From Arthrobacter sp. (GTDB lineage: Bacteria; Actinomycetota; Actinomycetes; Actinomycetales; Micrococcaceae), in NCBI GenBank assembly GCA_030146405.1, contig JASLBS010000211.1, positions 1 through 25,017 of the forward strand: 25,017 bases of DNA, read 5' to 3'. A program made the position numbers and the translations under genes. How positions within the stretch are numbered: the stretch's first letter is position 1; each line of letters begins with the position of its first letter. The notes beneath the pieces are model-generated. The model ran no database searches, had not been told where the DNA came from, and saw only the letters and a program-made list of their open reading frames with translations. This document shows, piece after piece, positions 1 to 8,026 of this stretch.

Positions 1-14
1 GGGTGGGCTCATGA
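1..14 (+). CDS. Possible last codons of an upstream gene (ruvA expected)
   Basis: The third reading frame reads Val-Gly-Ser and then TGA at 12-14, which overlaps the ruvB ATG at 11-13 as ATGA. The other two forward frames stay open across these bases. In actinobacteria ruvA normally precedes ruvB, so this is probably the RuvA C-terminus. Three codons cannot identify a protein; the call rests on context only. Confidence 0.3.
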
Positions 15-1126
15 CGGACCGCCACCCCGACGATGCACCGCTGGTGGCGCCCGCAGCCGACCCCGAGGACCGCGCCGTCGAAGCGGCCCTCCGGCCGAAG
101 AACCTCGACGACTTCGTCGGTCAGAAGCGGGTTCGCCGGCAACTCTCCCTGGTCCTGGAAGCCTCCCGCCTCCGCGGGCGGACCGCCGATCACGTGCTGC
201 TCTCGGGCCCGCCCGGCCTCGGCAAGACGACCCTCGCCATGATCATCGCCGCGGAGATGAACGCGCCCCTGCGCATCAGCTCCGGTCCGGCCATCCAGCA
301 CGCCGGCGACCTCGCCGCGATCCTCTCCTCGCTGACCGACGGGGAGGTGCTCTTCCTCGACGAGATCCACCGCATGTCCCGGCCCGCGGAGGAAATGCTC
401 TACATGGCCATGGAGGACTTCCGCGTGGACATCATCGTGGGCAAGGGCGCGGGGGCGACGGCCATCCCGCTGGAGCTGCCGCCCTTCACGCTCGTCGGCG
501 CCACCACCCGCGCGGGTCTCCTCCCCGGTCCGCTGCGCGACCGCTTCGGTTTCACCGGACACCTCGAGTTCTATTCCACCGAGGAACTGGAACTCGTACT
601 CCGCAGATCCGCCATGCTCATGGACATGAAGGTGAACTCCGCCGCGTTCGCGGAGATCGCAGGGCGCTCGCGGGGAACACCCCGTATCGCCAACCGCCTG
701 CTCCGCCGGGTCCGCGACTGGGCGCTGGTGCACGGCGTCGACCTCATCGACGCGCGCTGCGCCGGTGCGGCGCTGGACATGTACGAGGTGGACGCCAGGG
801 GTCTGGACCGACTGGACCGATCGGTGCTCACCGCGCTCATCACCAAGTTCAACGGCGGTCCCGTGGGCCTGTCCACGCTCGCGATCGCCGTCGGCGAGGA
901 ACCGGAGACGGTCGAGACGGTCGCCGAGCCGTACCTGGTCCGCGAGGGGCTGCTGGGACGGACCCCGCGTGGCAGGATCGCTACCGCGGCTGCCTGGCGA
1001 CACCTCGGCCTGGAGATCCCACAGAACATCGCCGCCGCCATGCCGGAGGACCTGTTCTCCGTAGCTCCGGAGGACCTCATGGAAGCGGATACGGCCCCGG
1101 ACAGTTGGGCACAGCCCGACCCCTGA
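11..1126 (+). CDS. ruvB: Holliday junction branch-migration DNA helicase RuvB
   Basis: RuvB is the hexameric AAA+ motor that, with RuvA, drives branch migration of Holliday junctions in recombinational repair. The 371-residue protein is close to the usual 330-360 and adds an acidic N-terminal stretch of about 20 residues and a short tail. Visible motifs are Walker A GPPGLGKT (66-73), Walker B LFLDEIHR (114-121), sensor 1 GATTRAG (163-169), LRDRFG with the arginine finger (175-180) and sensor 2 GTPRIANRLLRRVRD (222-236). The C-terminal winged helix follows from about 262, including GGPVGLSTLA (282-291) and TPRGR (318-322). The start at 11 is supported by the ATGA overlap with the upstream frame and the GGGTGGG just before it. 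A yajC-sec block follows 103 bp downstream, the usual actinobacterial order. Family assignment is near certain. Confidence 0.98.
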   Translation: MTDRHPDDAPLVAPAADPEDRAVEAALRPKNLDDFVGQKRVRRQLSLVLEASRLRGRTADHVLLSGPPGLGKTTLAMIIAAEMNAPLRISSGPAIQHAGDLAAILSSLTDGEVLFLDEIHRMSRPAEEMLYMAMEDFRVDIIVGKGAGATAIPLELPPFTLVGATTRAGLLPGPLRDRFGFTGHLEFYSTEELELVLRRSAMLMDMKVNSAAFAEIAGRSRGTPRIANRLLRRVRDWALVHGVDLIDARCAGAALDMYEVDARGLDRLDRSVLTALITKFNGGPVGLSTLAIAVGEEPETVETVAEPYLVREGLLGRTPRGRIATAAAWRHLGLEIPQNIAAAMPEDLFSVAPEDLMEADTAPDSWAQPDP

Positions 1127-1136
1127 CACCAGGACG

Positions 1137-1164
1137 CCCAGTTTTCCCCTTTACACTGGGTTTT
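1137..1164 (+). terminator. Weak hairpin plus T-run after ruvB
   Basis: CCCAGT (1137-1142) and ACTGGG (1155-1160) form a perfect 6-bp inverted repeat with a 12-nt loop, followed by TTTT (1161-1164). It lies 11 bp after the ruvB stop. The stem is short, so it is at best a leaky terminator. The same bases also contain TTTACA (1150-1155), which could instead be the -35 box of a yajC promoter. Confidence 0.3.
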
Positions 1165-1229
1165 CACTGTCATACGCCTCGGCACATGACGGTGCGCTCA
1201 CATCCCCGCTCAGGAACGGATACTCCCCA

Positions 1230-1796
1230 GTGCTTGCAGACGTCCTCGCCAACGCCCCCGCCGGAGATGGTGGGGGTTTCAGCATCATCAACCTGCTGCT
1301 CCCGCTCGCGCTCGCCTTCCTGATCTTCACGATGTTCCGCAGGCAGCGGAAGTCGCAGCAGCAGGTCAAGGAGATGCGGACGCAGATGGAGCCCGGCACC
1401 CAGGTCATGACGCAGTTCGGTCTCTTCGGCACCATCCTCTCGGTGGACCAGGAGAACAACAAGGCCGTCCTGGAGCTCTCACCCGGGAACACGGCAACCG
1501 TGCACACCCAGGCGCTGGCCAAGGTCGTCGAGCAGACCCAGGAACCGGTCGCCGCCGAGGACACCCGGGACAACCTGGACGCCTTCGAGGGCACCACGGT
1601 GCCGGATGACGCCTCCTCCCTCGAGGACGCCGACCGCCCGCTGTCCACCGGGACCGCCGCCTCCGCCGGAACCGCAGGAGGATCCTCGAGCGTCGAGACC
1701 CCCGAGGAGAGCGTCGCGCGTCTGGAGCGTGAACGCTCGGGCGAGAACCCCGACGCGCGCGGGCTCCGCGACCCGAAAGCCAACCCGGACAACTAG
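1230..1796 (+). CDS. yajC: Sec translocase accessory subunit YajC
   Basis: YajC is the small membrane partner of SecD and SecF in the complex that helps SecYEG export proteins. This 188-residue protein has one hydrophobic segment at about 18-36 (IINLLLPLALAFLIF), a basic stop-transfer FRRQRK, and the YajC core at about 40-100 with MEPGTQVMTQFGLFGTI. Residues from about 105 to the end form an acidic, Ala/Ser/Thr/Glu-rich tail, making it far longer than the roughly 110-residue enterobacterial protein; such tails are common in actinobacteria. The start is GTG at 1230, with AGGAACGG as a weak ribosome-binding site, chosen because it places the membrane segment near the N-terminus. secD follows after 83 bp, so the three sec genes are probably cotranscribed at least in part. 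Confidence 0.93.
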   Translation: MLADVLANAPAGDGGGFSIINLLLPLALAFLIFTMFRRQRKSQQQVKEMRTQMEPGTQVMTQFGLFGTILSVDQENNKAVLELSPGNTATVHTQALAKVVEQTQEPVAAEDTRDNLDAFEGTTVPDDASSLEDADRPLSTGTAASAGTAGGSSSVETPEESVARLERERSGENPDARGLRDPKANPDN

Positions 1797-1803
1797 CATT
1801 CCC

Positions 1804-1809
1804 TAGGGT
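1804..1809 (+). promoter_or_regulatory. Possible -10 element upstream of secD
   Basis: TAGGGT fits the actinobacterial TANNNT -10 pattern and sits 8 bp after the yajC stop inside the palindrome CCCTAGGG (1801-1808). It would give a leader of about 65 nt before secD. No -35 match was found, so this is a weak call. Confidence 0.25.
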
Positions 1810-1879
1810 GACGGTACTCAGCCGCACCTCCAAGGTTCACTCCGGCGTCTCGGACGCCATTGCATAAGGACGACCCACC

Positions 1880-3637
1880 ATGCCTCGTACCGGTCCCGGG
1901 ACGGCAGCCAAGCGGACACTAGTCTGGCTCGGTGCACTGACCGCACTGCTCGCAATCCTGCTGGGGGCGGGTTCCTACTGGAGCACCGCGAGCTGGAGCC
2001 CACGCCTGGCCCTCGATCTCGAGGGAGGTACGCAGATGATCCTCGCGCCGCGCGTGCAGGGCGGCAGCGAGATCACCACCGAGCAGCTCGACCAGGCCGT
2101 GGAGATCATCCGTCAGCGCGTGGACGGCTCGGGGGTGTCCGAGGCCGAGATCAACACGCAGTCCGGCCGTAACGTGATCGTCTCGCTCCCCGGTACGCCC
2201 GACGCCGAGACGCGCGACCTCATCCAGGCATCCGCGCAGATGGAGTTCCGGCCGGTCCTGGCCGGCGGACCGGGCCAGGCGCCCGCCGCGGAGACGCCCA
2301 TCCCCGAGGACCAGCTCCCCAACCCGCCCGGTGAGCCTCAGGACGCCAGTGACCCGAACTGGGTCACCCCCGAGCTGTACCGCGAGTTCGAGTCGCTGGA
2401 CTGCCTCGACCCCGCTGCTCTGGAGCCCGCCGAGGAGGCCGCCCCGGCGGATGCGCCCATGGTGGCGTGCGAGCCCGGCACCCAGGGGAAGTACATCCTG
2501 GGTCCCGTGGAGGTGCCGGGTACGGACATCTCGACCGCGACCTTCGGCCTGCAGCGTGGCGCGCAGGGCCAGGCACTCAACACCTGGGCCGTGAACATCG
2601 AGTTCAACGGGGAAGGTACCCGCACCTTCCGCGAGGTGACGGAGCGGCTGTACGCGATCGGGCAGGGAGACCCCCGCAACCAGTTCGCCATCGTCCTGGA
2701 CGGCAGGATCGTCTCGGCGCCCACCACCAACGCGGTGATCGCGGACGGTCGGCCCTCGATCAGCGGTAACTTCACCGAGCAATCCGCGGCTGCGCTGGCG
2801 GAGCAGCTGAAGTACGGCGCGCTCCCCATCAGCTTCGAGATCCAGAGCGAGCAGCAGATCTCCGCCACCCTCGGAGCCGACCAACTCCGCCTCGGCCTGA
2901 TCGCGGGCCTCATCGGCCTCGCACTCGTGGCCGTCTACTCGATGTTCCAGTACCGCCTCCTGGGTCTGGTGACGATCGCCTCGCTCCTGGTGGCGGGTCT
3001 GCTCACCTACCTGGCGATCTGCATCCTGGGGTGGACCGAGAACTACCGGCTCTCCCTCGCCGGAGTTGCCGGACTCATCGTCGCGATCGGGCAGACCGCG
3101 GACTCCTTCATCGTCTACTTCGAACGCATCCGTGACGAACTGCGGGACGGGCGCAACCTCGTCTCCGCCGTGGAGAACGGCTGGCGGCGCGCCAAGCGGA
3201 CGGTGCTCGCCTCGAAGGCGGTGAACCTGTTGGCTGCGCTGGTGCTCTACTTCGTGGCCGTCGGCAACGTCAGGGGCTTCGCCTTCACCCTCGGCCTCAC
3301 CGCACTCGCGGACCTCGTGGTGGTGTTCCTCTTCACCCACCCGGTCCTCCGGTTGCTGGCCAAGACGCGCTTCTTCGGCGAGGGCCACCCGTGGTCGGGC
3401 CTGGCCGGGGACCGCCTGGGCAGGGCTCCCCTGTACCGTGGCGCCGGTCGCCTGCGTGAGCCCGGCGAGAAGCCGGTTCCGGTGGCGCGGGCCAAGAACA
3501 GGGGTGCCACGGTGGAAGCCGAGCGACGCCTCACCATTGCCGAGCGCCGGCGCGCGGAGCAACAGAAATCCCCTGCCGGGCGCACCGGTTCTTCGAGCGT
3601 GCACAGCGGTTCTTCAAGGAAAGAGACCAACGAATGA
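1880..3637 (+). CDS. secD: Protein translocase subunit SecD
   Basis: SecD is a proton-driven RND-family membrane protein that, with SecF, pulls exported polypeptides through SecYEG on the outer face of the membrane. The 585-residue sequence shows transmembrane segment 1 (about 14-33), the SecD signature LALDLEGGTQMIL (43-55), an extracytoplasmic P1 region with an acidic, Pro/Ala-rich insert at about 128-200, and five further membrane segments at about 336-490. VAIGQTADSFIVYFERIRDE (401-420) is the conserved TM4 motif; D408 aligns with the proton-relay aspartate of the family. Residues from about 497 onward are a basic hydrophilic tail rich in Arg, Glu and Ser. AAGGA (1867-1871) precedes the ATG. 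The stop overlaps the secF start as ATGA, implying translational coupling. Confidence 0.97.
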   Translation: MPRTGPGTAAKRTLVWLGALTALLAILLGAGSYWSTASWSPRLALDLEGGTQMILAPRVQGGSEITTEQLDQAVEIIRQRVDGSGVSEAEINTQSGRNVIVSLPGTPDAETRDLIQASAQMEFRPVLAGGPGQAPAAETPIPEDQLPNPPGEPQDASDPNWVTPELYREFESLDCLDPAALEPAEEAAPADAPMVACEPGTQGKYILGPVEVPGTDISTATFGLQRGAQGQALNTWAVNIEFNGEGTRTFREVTERLYAIGQGDPRNQFAIVLDGRIVSAPTTNAVIADGRPSISGNFTEQSAAALAEQLKYGALPISFEIQSEQQISATLGADQLRLGLIAGLIGLALVAVYSMFQYRLLGLVTIASLLVAGLLTYLAICILGWTENYRLSLAGVAGLIVAIGQTADSFIVYFERIRDELRDGRNLVSAVENGWRRAKRTVLASKAVNLLAALVLYFVAVGNVRGFAFTLGLTALADLVVVFLFTHPVLRLLAKTRFFGEGHPWSGLAGDRLGRAPLYRGAGRLREPGEKPVPVARAKNRGATVEAERRLTIAERRRAEQQKSPAGRTGSSSVHSGSSRKETNE

Positions 3638-4632
3638 AGCGCATCAGCTTCGCAACCTTCGGTAACGAGCTCTACACGGGGAAGCGGTCCTACCCCTTCG
3701 TGGCGAAGCGCAGGGTCTGGTTCCTCATCGCAGGCATCGCCCTCCTGATCTCGATCCTCATCCCGGTCGTCAAGGGCGGCTTCAACCTCGGGATCGACTT
3801 CCGGGGCGGTTCGGAGTTCACGGTGTCCGCCACCGAGAACACCGACATCTCCATCGGCCAGAGCGCCGTGACCGAGGTGGTGCCCGAAGCAGTGCCCCGG
3901 GTGACCAACATCGCCACGGGCACCATCAGGGTGCAGACCGAACAGTTGTCCGACGACCAGACCCTCGAGGTGCGCGACAACCTGATCGAGGGTTATGCGG
4001 TCAGCGGGGACCAGGTCGCCTCCAGCTTCGTCGGTCCGACCTGGGGTGAGGACGTCAGCCGGCAGGCCCTGATCGGGTTCGGCGTCTTCGTGTTGCTCGC
4101 CGCCATCCTGATGGCGATCTATTTCCGCACCTGGAAGATGTCGCTGGCGGCGATGGTCGCCCTGCTGGTGGTGATGGTGGTCACTGCCGGCCTGTACTCG
4201 CTGAGCAACTTCGAAGTGACTCCCTCGGCGATCATCGGGTTCCTGACGATCCTGAGCTACGCGCTGTACGACACCGTGGTGGTGTTCGACAAGATCCGCG
4301 AGAACACGGAGGACATCGCGATCTCCACGAAGCGGACCTTCGCGGAGCAGGTGAACCTCGCCGTGAACCAGACGCTCGTCCGGTCCATCAACACCTCGGT
4401 GGTGGCGATCCTGCCGGTCGGGTCGATCCTCTTCATCGGTGCGTTCCTGCTGGGAGCCGGCACCCTGCAGGATCTCTCGCTCGCCCTGTTCATCGGCATC
4501 ATCCTCGGGACGCTCGGCACCATCTTCATCGCGGCCCCGCTGTACGCACACCTCAGGCTCAACGAGCCTGAGCTGAAGAAGCAGGAGAAGCGGGTACACG
4601 AGCGGCGGGCCCAGGAAGCAGTGCCCGCCTGA
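3634..4632 (+). CDS. secF: Protein translocase subunit SecF
   Basis: SecF pairs with SecD in the membrane to support late steps of protein export. The 332-residue sequence has a first membrane segment at about 27-46, the family motif FNLGIDFRGGSEF (50-62), a short extracytoplasmic domain to about 140, and five membrane segments from about 143 to 305. The TM4 motif SYALYDTVVVFDKIREN (208-224) contains D213, the position of the conserved functional aspartate. The C-terminus is a short charged tail. The start overlaps the secD stop (ATGA at 3634-3637), which fixes the start codon. After the stop there is a 168-bp gap before the rel gene, with no convincing terminator. Confidence 0.97.
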   Translation: MKRISFATFGNELYTGKRSYPFVAKRRVWFLIAGIALLISILIPVVKGGFNLGIDFRGGSEFTVSATENTDISIGQSAVTEVVPEAVPRVTNIATGTIRVQTEQLSDDQTLEVRDNLIEGYAVSGDQVASSFVGPTWGEDVSRQALIGFGVFVLLAAILMAIYFRTWKMSLAAMVALLVVMVVTAGLYSLSNFEVTPSAIIGFLTILSYALYDTVVVFDKIRENTEDIAISTKRTFAEQVNLAVNQTLVRSINTSVVAILPVGSILFIGAFLLGAGTLQDLSLALFIGIILGTLGTIFIAAPLYAHLRLNEPELKKQEKRVHERRAQEAVPA

Positions 4633-4725
4633 GCAGTGCTCCGATCGGCTCTCGTACTGCTACGCCGGCCCGTCGTCGTCCTTCTCGCTCCTGGGTGCGC
4701 AACGCTCCCGTACGCGGTGCACGGT

Positions 4726-4731
4726 TAGACT
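4726..4731 (+). promoter_or_regulatory. Possible -10 element of the rel gene
   Basis: TAGACT in the context GGTTAGACTTGG fits TANNNT and lies in the 168-bp gap between secF and rel. It would give a leader of about 65 nt. The -35 region shows no consensus match. The same hexamer occurs upstream of the DUF349 gene. Confidence 0.35.
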
Positions 4732-4800
4732 TGGCGATGTCCGGGTGCATGTGGGATGTTGATCTCTTCCGGATCCGAGTGCGAGATTGAGGGGCTGTGA

Positions 4801-7209
4801 ATGGCTGAAGCGGTGAATCCCGCGGCACGGCCCGATCAGGGGTCGGAGGGGCAGGCAGCCACAGGGCGCGTGGCCACGGAGACACCGCCGGCGGCCGCGA
4901 ACCGCGCAGCAGGTGCCGACGCCGGAACGGCTGCGCCGGGCGCACCCGCAACGGAGCAGCCCGCTCCCGGACGCAGAGGAAGGACGAGGGCCCGGATCGC
5001 CCGGCTCACCGGCCGTGGCTCCTCCGGCTACTCGCCGGTGCTCGAGCCGCTGCTGCGCACCGTCCGGGCGAACAACCCGAAGGAGGACCTGGACCTCATC
5101 CAGCGGGCCTACCTCGTGGCCGAACGCAGCCACGAGGGGCAGACCCGCAAGAGCGGGGACCCCTACATCACCCATCCGGTGGCCGTGGCCACCATCCTCG
5201 CCGAACTGGGCATGACCGGCACCACGCTCGCCGCAGCGCTTCTGCACGACACCGTCGAGGACACCTCGTACACCCTCGACGAGCTCAAGCGTGACTTCGG
5301 GCCCGAGGTCGCCATGCTGGTGGACGGCGTCACCAAGCTGGACAAGGTGTCCTTCGGTGATGCCGCACAGGCCGAGACGGTCCGGAAGATGGTCGTCGCC
5401 ATGGCCAAGGACATCCGGGTCCTCGTCATCAAGCTGGCCGACCGGCTGCACAACGCACGCACCTGGCGCTTCGTCTCGCCCGCCTCCTCGGCGAAGAAGG
5501 CGCGGGAGACCATCGAGATCTTCGCGCCGCTGGCACACCGCCTCGGCATGAACACGATCAAGTGGGAGCTGGAGGACCTCTCCTTCGCAGCACTGCACCC
5601 GAAGGTGTACGAGGAGATCGTCCGCATGGTGGGGGACCGCACCCCGGAGCGCGAGAAGCATCTCAGCGTGGTCCGCAACCAGGTCGAAGAGGATCTCCGC
5701 TCCGTGAAGATCAAGGCCACGATCACGGGCAGGCCGAAGCACTACTACTCCATCTACCAGAAGATGATCGTGCGGGGTAAGGACTTCGACGACATCCATG
5801 ACCTGATGGGCGTGCGCGTCCTGGTGGACAGTGTGCGCGACTGCTACGCCACGCTCGGCTCGCTGCACTCACGGTGGAACCCCCTTCCCGGGCGGTTCAA
5901 GGACTACATCGCGATGCCCAAGTTCAACATGTACCAGTCGCTGCACACCACGGTGATCGGCCCCGGTGGCAAGCCCGTGGAGATCCAGATCCGCACCCAC
6001 GACATGCACCGCCGGGCCGAGTACGGTGTGGCCGCGCACTGGAAGTACAAGAACGGCGGGAAGCAGTTCGACGCTCCTGAGAACGAGGACATGGGCTGGC
6101 TGCGGAGCCTCGTGGACTGGCAGCAGGAGACCTCGGATCCGGACGAGTTCCTGGACTCGCTGCGGTTCGAGATCAATGCGCGCGAGGTGTTCGTGTTCAC
6201 CCCGAAGGGCGAGGTCATGGCGCTGCCGGCGGGGTCCACGCCCGTGGACTACGCCTACGCGGTCCACACCGAGGTGGGGCACCGCACCATCGGCGCGCGG
6301 GTCAACGGCAAACTGGTCCCGCTGAACAGCGAACTGAACCACGGCGACCGGGTGGAGATCTTCACGTCGAAGGCCGAGGGAGCCGGGCCGAGCCAGGACT
6401 GGCAGGGCTTCGTCAAGAGCCCTCGAGCCCGGAACAAGATCCGCCAGTGGTTCACGAAGGAGCGCCGGGAAGAGGCGATCGACAAGGGCAAGGAACTCCT
6501 GACGCGTGCCATGCGCAAGCAGAACCTGCCGCTCCAGCGCATGATGTCCCACAGCGCGCTCATGACCGTCGCGGAGGAGCTCCGGCACCAGGACATCGCC
6601 GCGCTCTACGCCGCCGTGGGTGATGGGCACACGTCCGCGCAGAACGTGATCGAGCACCTCGTGGCGCTCATGGGTGGCCACGAGGGTGCCGAGGACAAGC
6701 TCGCGGAGTCGGCCGTCGCCACCCAGCCCCGACGCCCGAAGTTCTCCGACTCCGGCGTCACCGTTCGGGGTGTGGGCGACGTCTGGGTGAAACTGGCCCG
6801 GTGCTGCACCCCCGTACCACCGGATCCGATCATCGGCTTCGTGACCCGGGGCTCCGGCGTCTCCGTCCACCGGAACGACTGCCGCAACGTGGCCGAGCTG
6901 CGCGACCAGCCCGACCGCATCGTGCCCGTCGACTGGGCGCCCACCCAGACGAGTGTGTTCCTCGTGGAGATCCAGGTGGAGGCGCTGGACCGCAAGAGCC
7001 TGCTCTCGGACGTGACGAGCGTGCTCGCGGAGAACCACGTCAACATCCTCGCCGCGAACGTCAACACGTCCTCGGACCGCGTGGCGGTATCGCGCTTCGC
7101 CTTCGAGATGGGCGATCCGAAGTACCTCAATCACATCCTGAGCGCAGTCCGGCGGATCGACGGCGTCTTCGACGTCTACCGCACCACCGGGTCCCAGCGC
7201 AGGCCCTGA
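4801..7209 (+). CDS. rel: Bifunctional (p)ppGpp synthetase/hydrolase (RelA/SpoT homologue)
   Basis: This enzyme makes and degrades the stringent-response alarmone (p)ppGpp in response to amino-acid starvation. The 802-residue protein has the full long-RSH order: an Ala/Pro-rich N-terminal extension (1-70), HD hydrolase domain with THP (124-126) and HDTVED (149-154), synthetase domain with YYSIYQKM (315-322) and GRFKDYIAMPKFNMYQSLHT (364-383), TGS domain (about 460-522), helical region, conserved-cysteine domain with CCTP (668-671), and C-terminal ACT domain (about 717-795). An intact HDxxED suggests active hydrolase, and RGKD (325-328) matches the RxKD form associated with bifunctional enzymes. 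GAGGGG precedes the ATG. The unusually long disordered N-terminus makes the exact start slightly uncertain. It is monocistronic by position, with hairpins downstream. Confidence 0.97.
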   Translation: MAEAVNPAARPDQGSEGQAATGRVATETPPAAANRAAGADAGTAAPGAPATEQPAPGRRGRTRARIARLTGRGSSGYSPVLEPLLRTVRANNPKEDLDLIQRAYLVAERSHEGQTRKSGDPYITHPVAVATILAELGMTGTTLAAALLHDTVEDTSYTLDELKRDFGPEVAMLVDGVTKLDKVSFGDAAQAETVRKMVVAMAKDIRVLVIKLADRLHNARTWRFVSPASSAKKARETIEIFAPLAHRLGMNTIKWELEDLSFAALHPKVYEEIVRMVGDRTPEREKHLSVVRNQVEEDLRSVKIKATITGRPKHYYSIYQKMIVRGKDFDDIHDLMGVRVLVDSVRDCYATLGSLHSRWNPLPGRFKDYIAMPKFNMYQSLHTTVIGPGGKPVEIQIRTHDMHRRAEYGVAAHWKYKNGGKQFDAPENEDMGWLRSLVDWQQETSDPDEFLDSLRFEINAREVFVFTPKGEVMALPAGSTPVDYAYAVHTEVGHRTIGARVNGKLVPLNSELNHGDRVEIFTSKAEGAGPSQDWQGFVKSPRARNKIRQWFTKERREEAIDKGKELLTRAMRKQNLPLQRMMSHSALMTVAEELRHQDIAALYAAVGDGHTSAQNVIEHLVALMGGHEGAEDKLAESAVATQPRRPKFSDSGVTVRGVGDVWVKLARCCTPVPPDPIIGFVTRGSGVSVHRNDCRNVAELRDQPDRIVPVDWAPTQTSVFLVEIQVEALDRKSLLSDVTSVLAENHVNILAANVNTSSDRVAVSRFAFEMGDPKYLNHILSAVRRIDGVFDVYRTTGSQRRP

Positions 7210-7217
7210 CCGTTCCG

Positions 7218-7256
7218 GCGGCCGTCGGGCCGCTCCACCCCTCCCAGGGGGAGGGG
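7218..7256. terminator. Double GC-rich hairpin between convergent genes
   Basis: Two perfect hairpins lie between the rel stop (7209) and the end of the minus-strand gene (7269). The first pairs GCGGCC (7218-7223) with GGCCGC (7228-7233) across a 4-nt loop. The second pairs CCCCTCCC (7238-7245) with GGGAGGGG (7249-7256) across a 3-nt loop. Both read the same on either strand, so they could end transcription from both sides. Neither has a T-run, so termination efficiency is uncertain. Confidence 0.6.
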
Positions 7257-7268
7257 CAGGGCGCAGGC

Positions 7269-7922
7269 TCATTCCGTTGTGCGCTCCGGTTGTCCCGCGA
7301 GCCGAAGGCGGGTCAGTGCCCTCGTCTTGCCCGGCACGCGGGGAGTGTTGACGAGGGCCGCCTCCACGAGGCGTAGCGGGCAATCGAGCTCCGGTGCCCT
7401 ACCGATCGCGCGGAGGATCTGCACGGCGTCGCGGTCCTCGCCGTGCACGGCGATGTCCAGGGCCGTCCGCAGGGGTGTGGTCACCGAGACACCGCCCACG
7501 AGGTTGACGTCGAAGGGACCGAGGGCAACCTGGTGCATGACCGCCGAGGTGAACGGTGGGAGGGCCGTGGTACGGCGTCGATGATCCGTGACGAGGCTGA
7601 TCAGGGTAGGTGGCCGCGCGCACCCGTAGATCCAGGCGGCACAGGTGCGGCCGAGCGCCACCCGCGGGCGGAGGGAATGCGGCACACTGTGGGCCGCTGC
7701 GCGGGACCTCGTGGCCGGATCCTCGGTGAAGTCGCTGCGCAGGTAGGAATCCCCGATGACCCGGCGCACCAGCCCCTCCAGGCGCATGGCCTGCAGTTCG
7801 GCCGAGGTGAACACGTCACCCGCATGGAAGAGGGCCCCGCCGGTGGACGTGATCGGGGACGCCGACGCACCCAGGAGCCGCTCTGGTGGTGCTGCTGCAC
7901 GGAGACTGTCCAGGGGAGGCAT
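7269..7922 (-). CDS. AbiEi-antitoxin-like protein of unknown role
   Basis: This 217-residue soluble protein is not firmly identified. It resembles actinobacterial proteins annotated as type IV toxin-antitoxin AbiEi-family antitoxins: an N-terminal region reading LFHAGDVFTSAELQAM followed by GLVRRVIGDSYLRS, like a degenerate winged helix, then a middle block TCAAWIYGCA, and a C-terminal part with VSVTTPLRTALDIAVHGEDR. I recognise the pattern of regulatory N-terminus plus the SPLRT-type motif, but have no catalytic residues to cite. No AbiEii-type nucleotidyltransferase toxin lies next to it. The ATG at 7922 has GGAGGA directly against it, an unusually short spacing; an upstream TTG is an alternative start. 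It is convergent with rel and sits just downstream of the DUF349 terminator. Confidence 0.75.
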   Translation of the reverse strand: MPPLDSLRAAAPPERLLGASASPITSTGGALFHAGDVFTSAELQAMRLEGLVRRVIGDSYLRSDFTEDPATRSRAAAHSVPHSLRPRVALGRTCAAWIYGCARPPTLISLVTDHRRRTTALPPFTSAVMHQVALGPFDVNLVGGVSVTTPLRTALDIAVHGEDRDAVQILRAIGRAPELDCPLRLVEAALVNTPRVPGKTRALTRLRLAGQPERTTE

Positions 7923-7953
7923 TCCTCCAGCATCGCCAACCGATCGATGACGC

Positions 7954-7995
7954 AAAAGCCCCCCGGCACCGATGTGGACAACGGCGCCGGAGGGC
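7954..7995 (-). terminator. Strong intrinsic terminator after the DUF349 gene
   Basis: Read on the minus strand, GCCCTCCGGCGCCG (7995 down to 7982) pairs along all 14 bases with CGGTGCCGGGGGGC (7971 down to 7958), using two G-U wobbles and a 10-nt loop. It is followed by TTTT (7957-7954). This is the best intrinsic terminator in the window. It begins 31 bp after the DUF349 stop and ends 31 bp before the start of the AbiEi-like gene, which therefore needs its own promoter or read-through. Confidence 0.88.
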
Positions 7996-8026
7996 GAGTG
8001 GCTCCGCCGGAGCGGAGAGGGTCCTG

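Noticed and set aside
1919..3604. 561-codon open frame antisense to secD
   Set aside because: It is opposite a certain secD, with low-complexity composition and no family motif; a shadow of high-GC coding sequence.
4633..4800. Possible regulatory RNA or terminator between secF and rel
   Set aside because: Only short weak pairings (for example GCAGT/ACTGC and the palindrome CCGATCGG) were found, with no T-run and no known RNA-family signature.
7601..7981. 126-codon minus-strand frame starting MSTSVPGG
   Set aside because: Its ATG is within the loop of the DUF349 terminator, and the frame overlaps the better AbiEi-like gene and soon turns Arg/Pro-rich.
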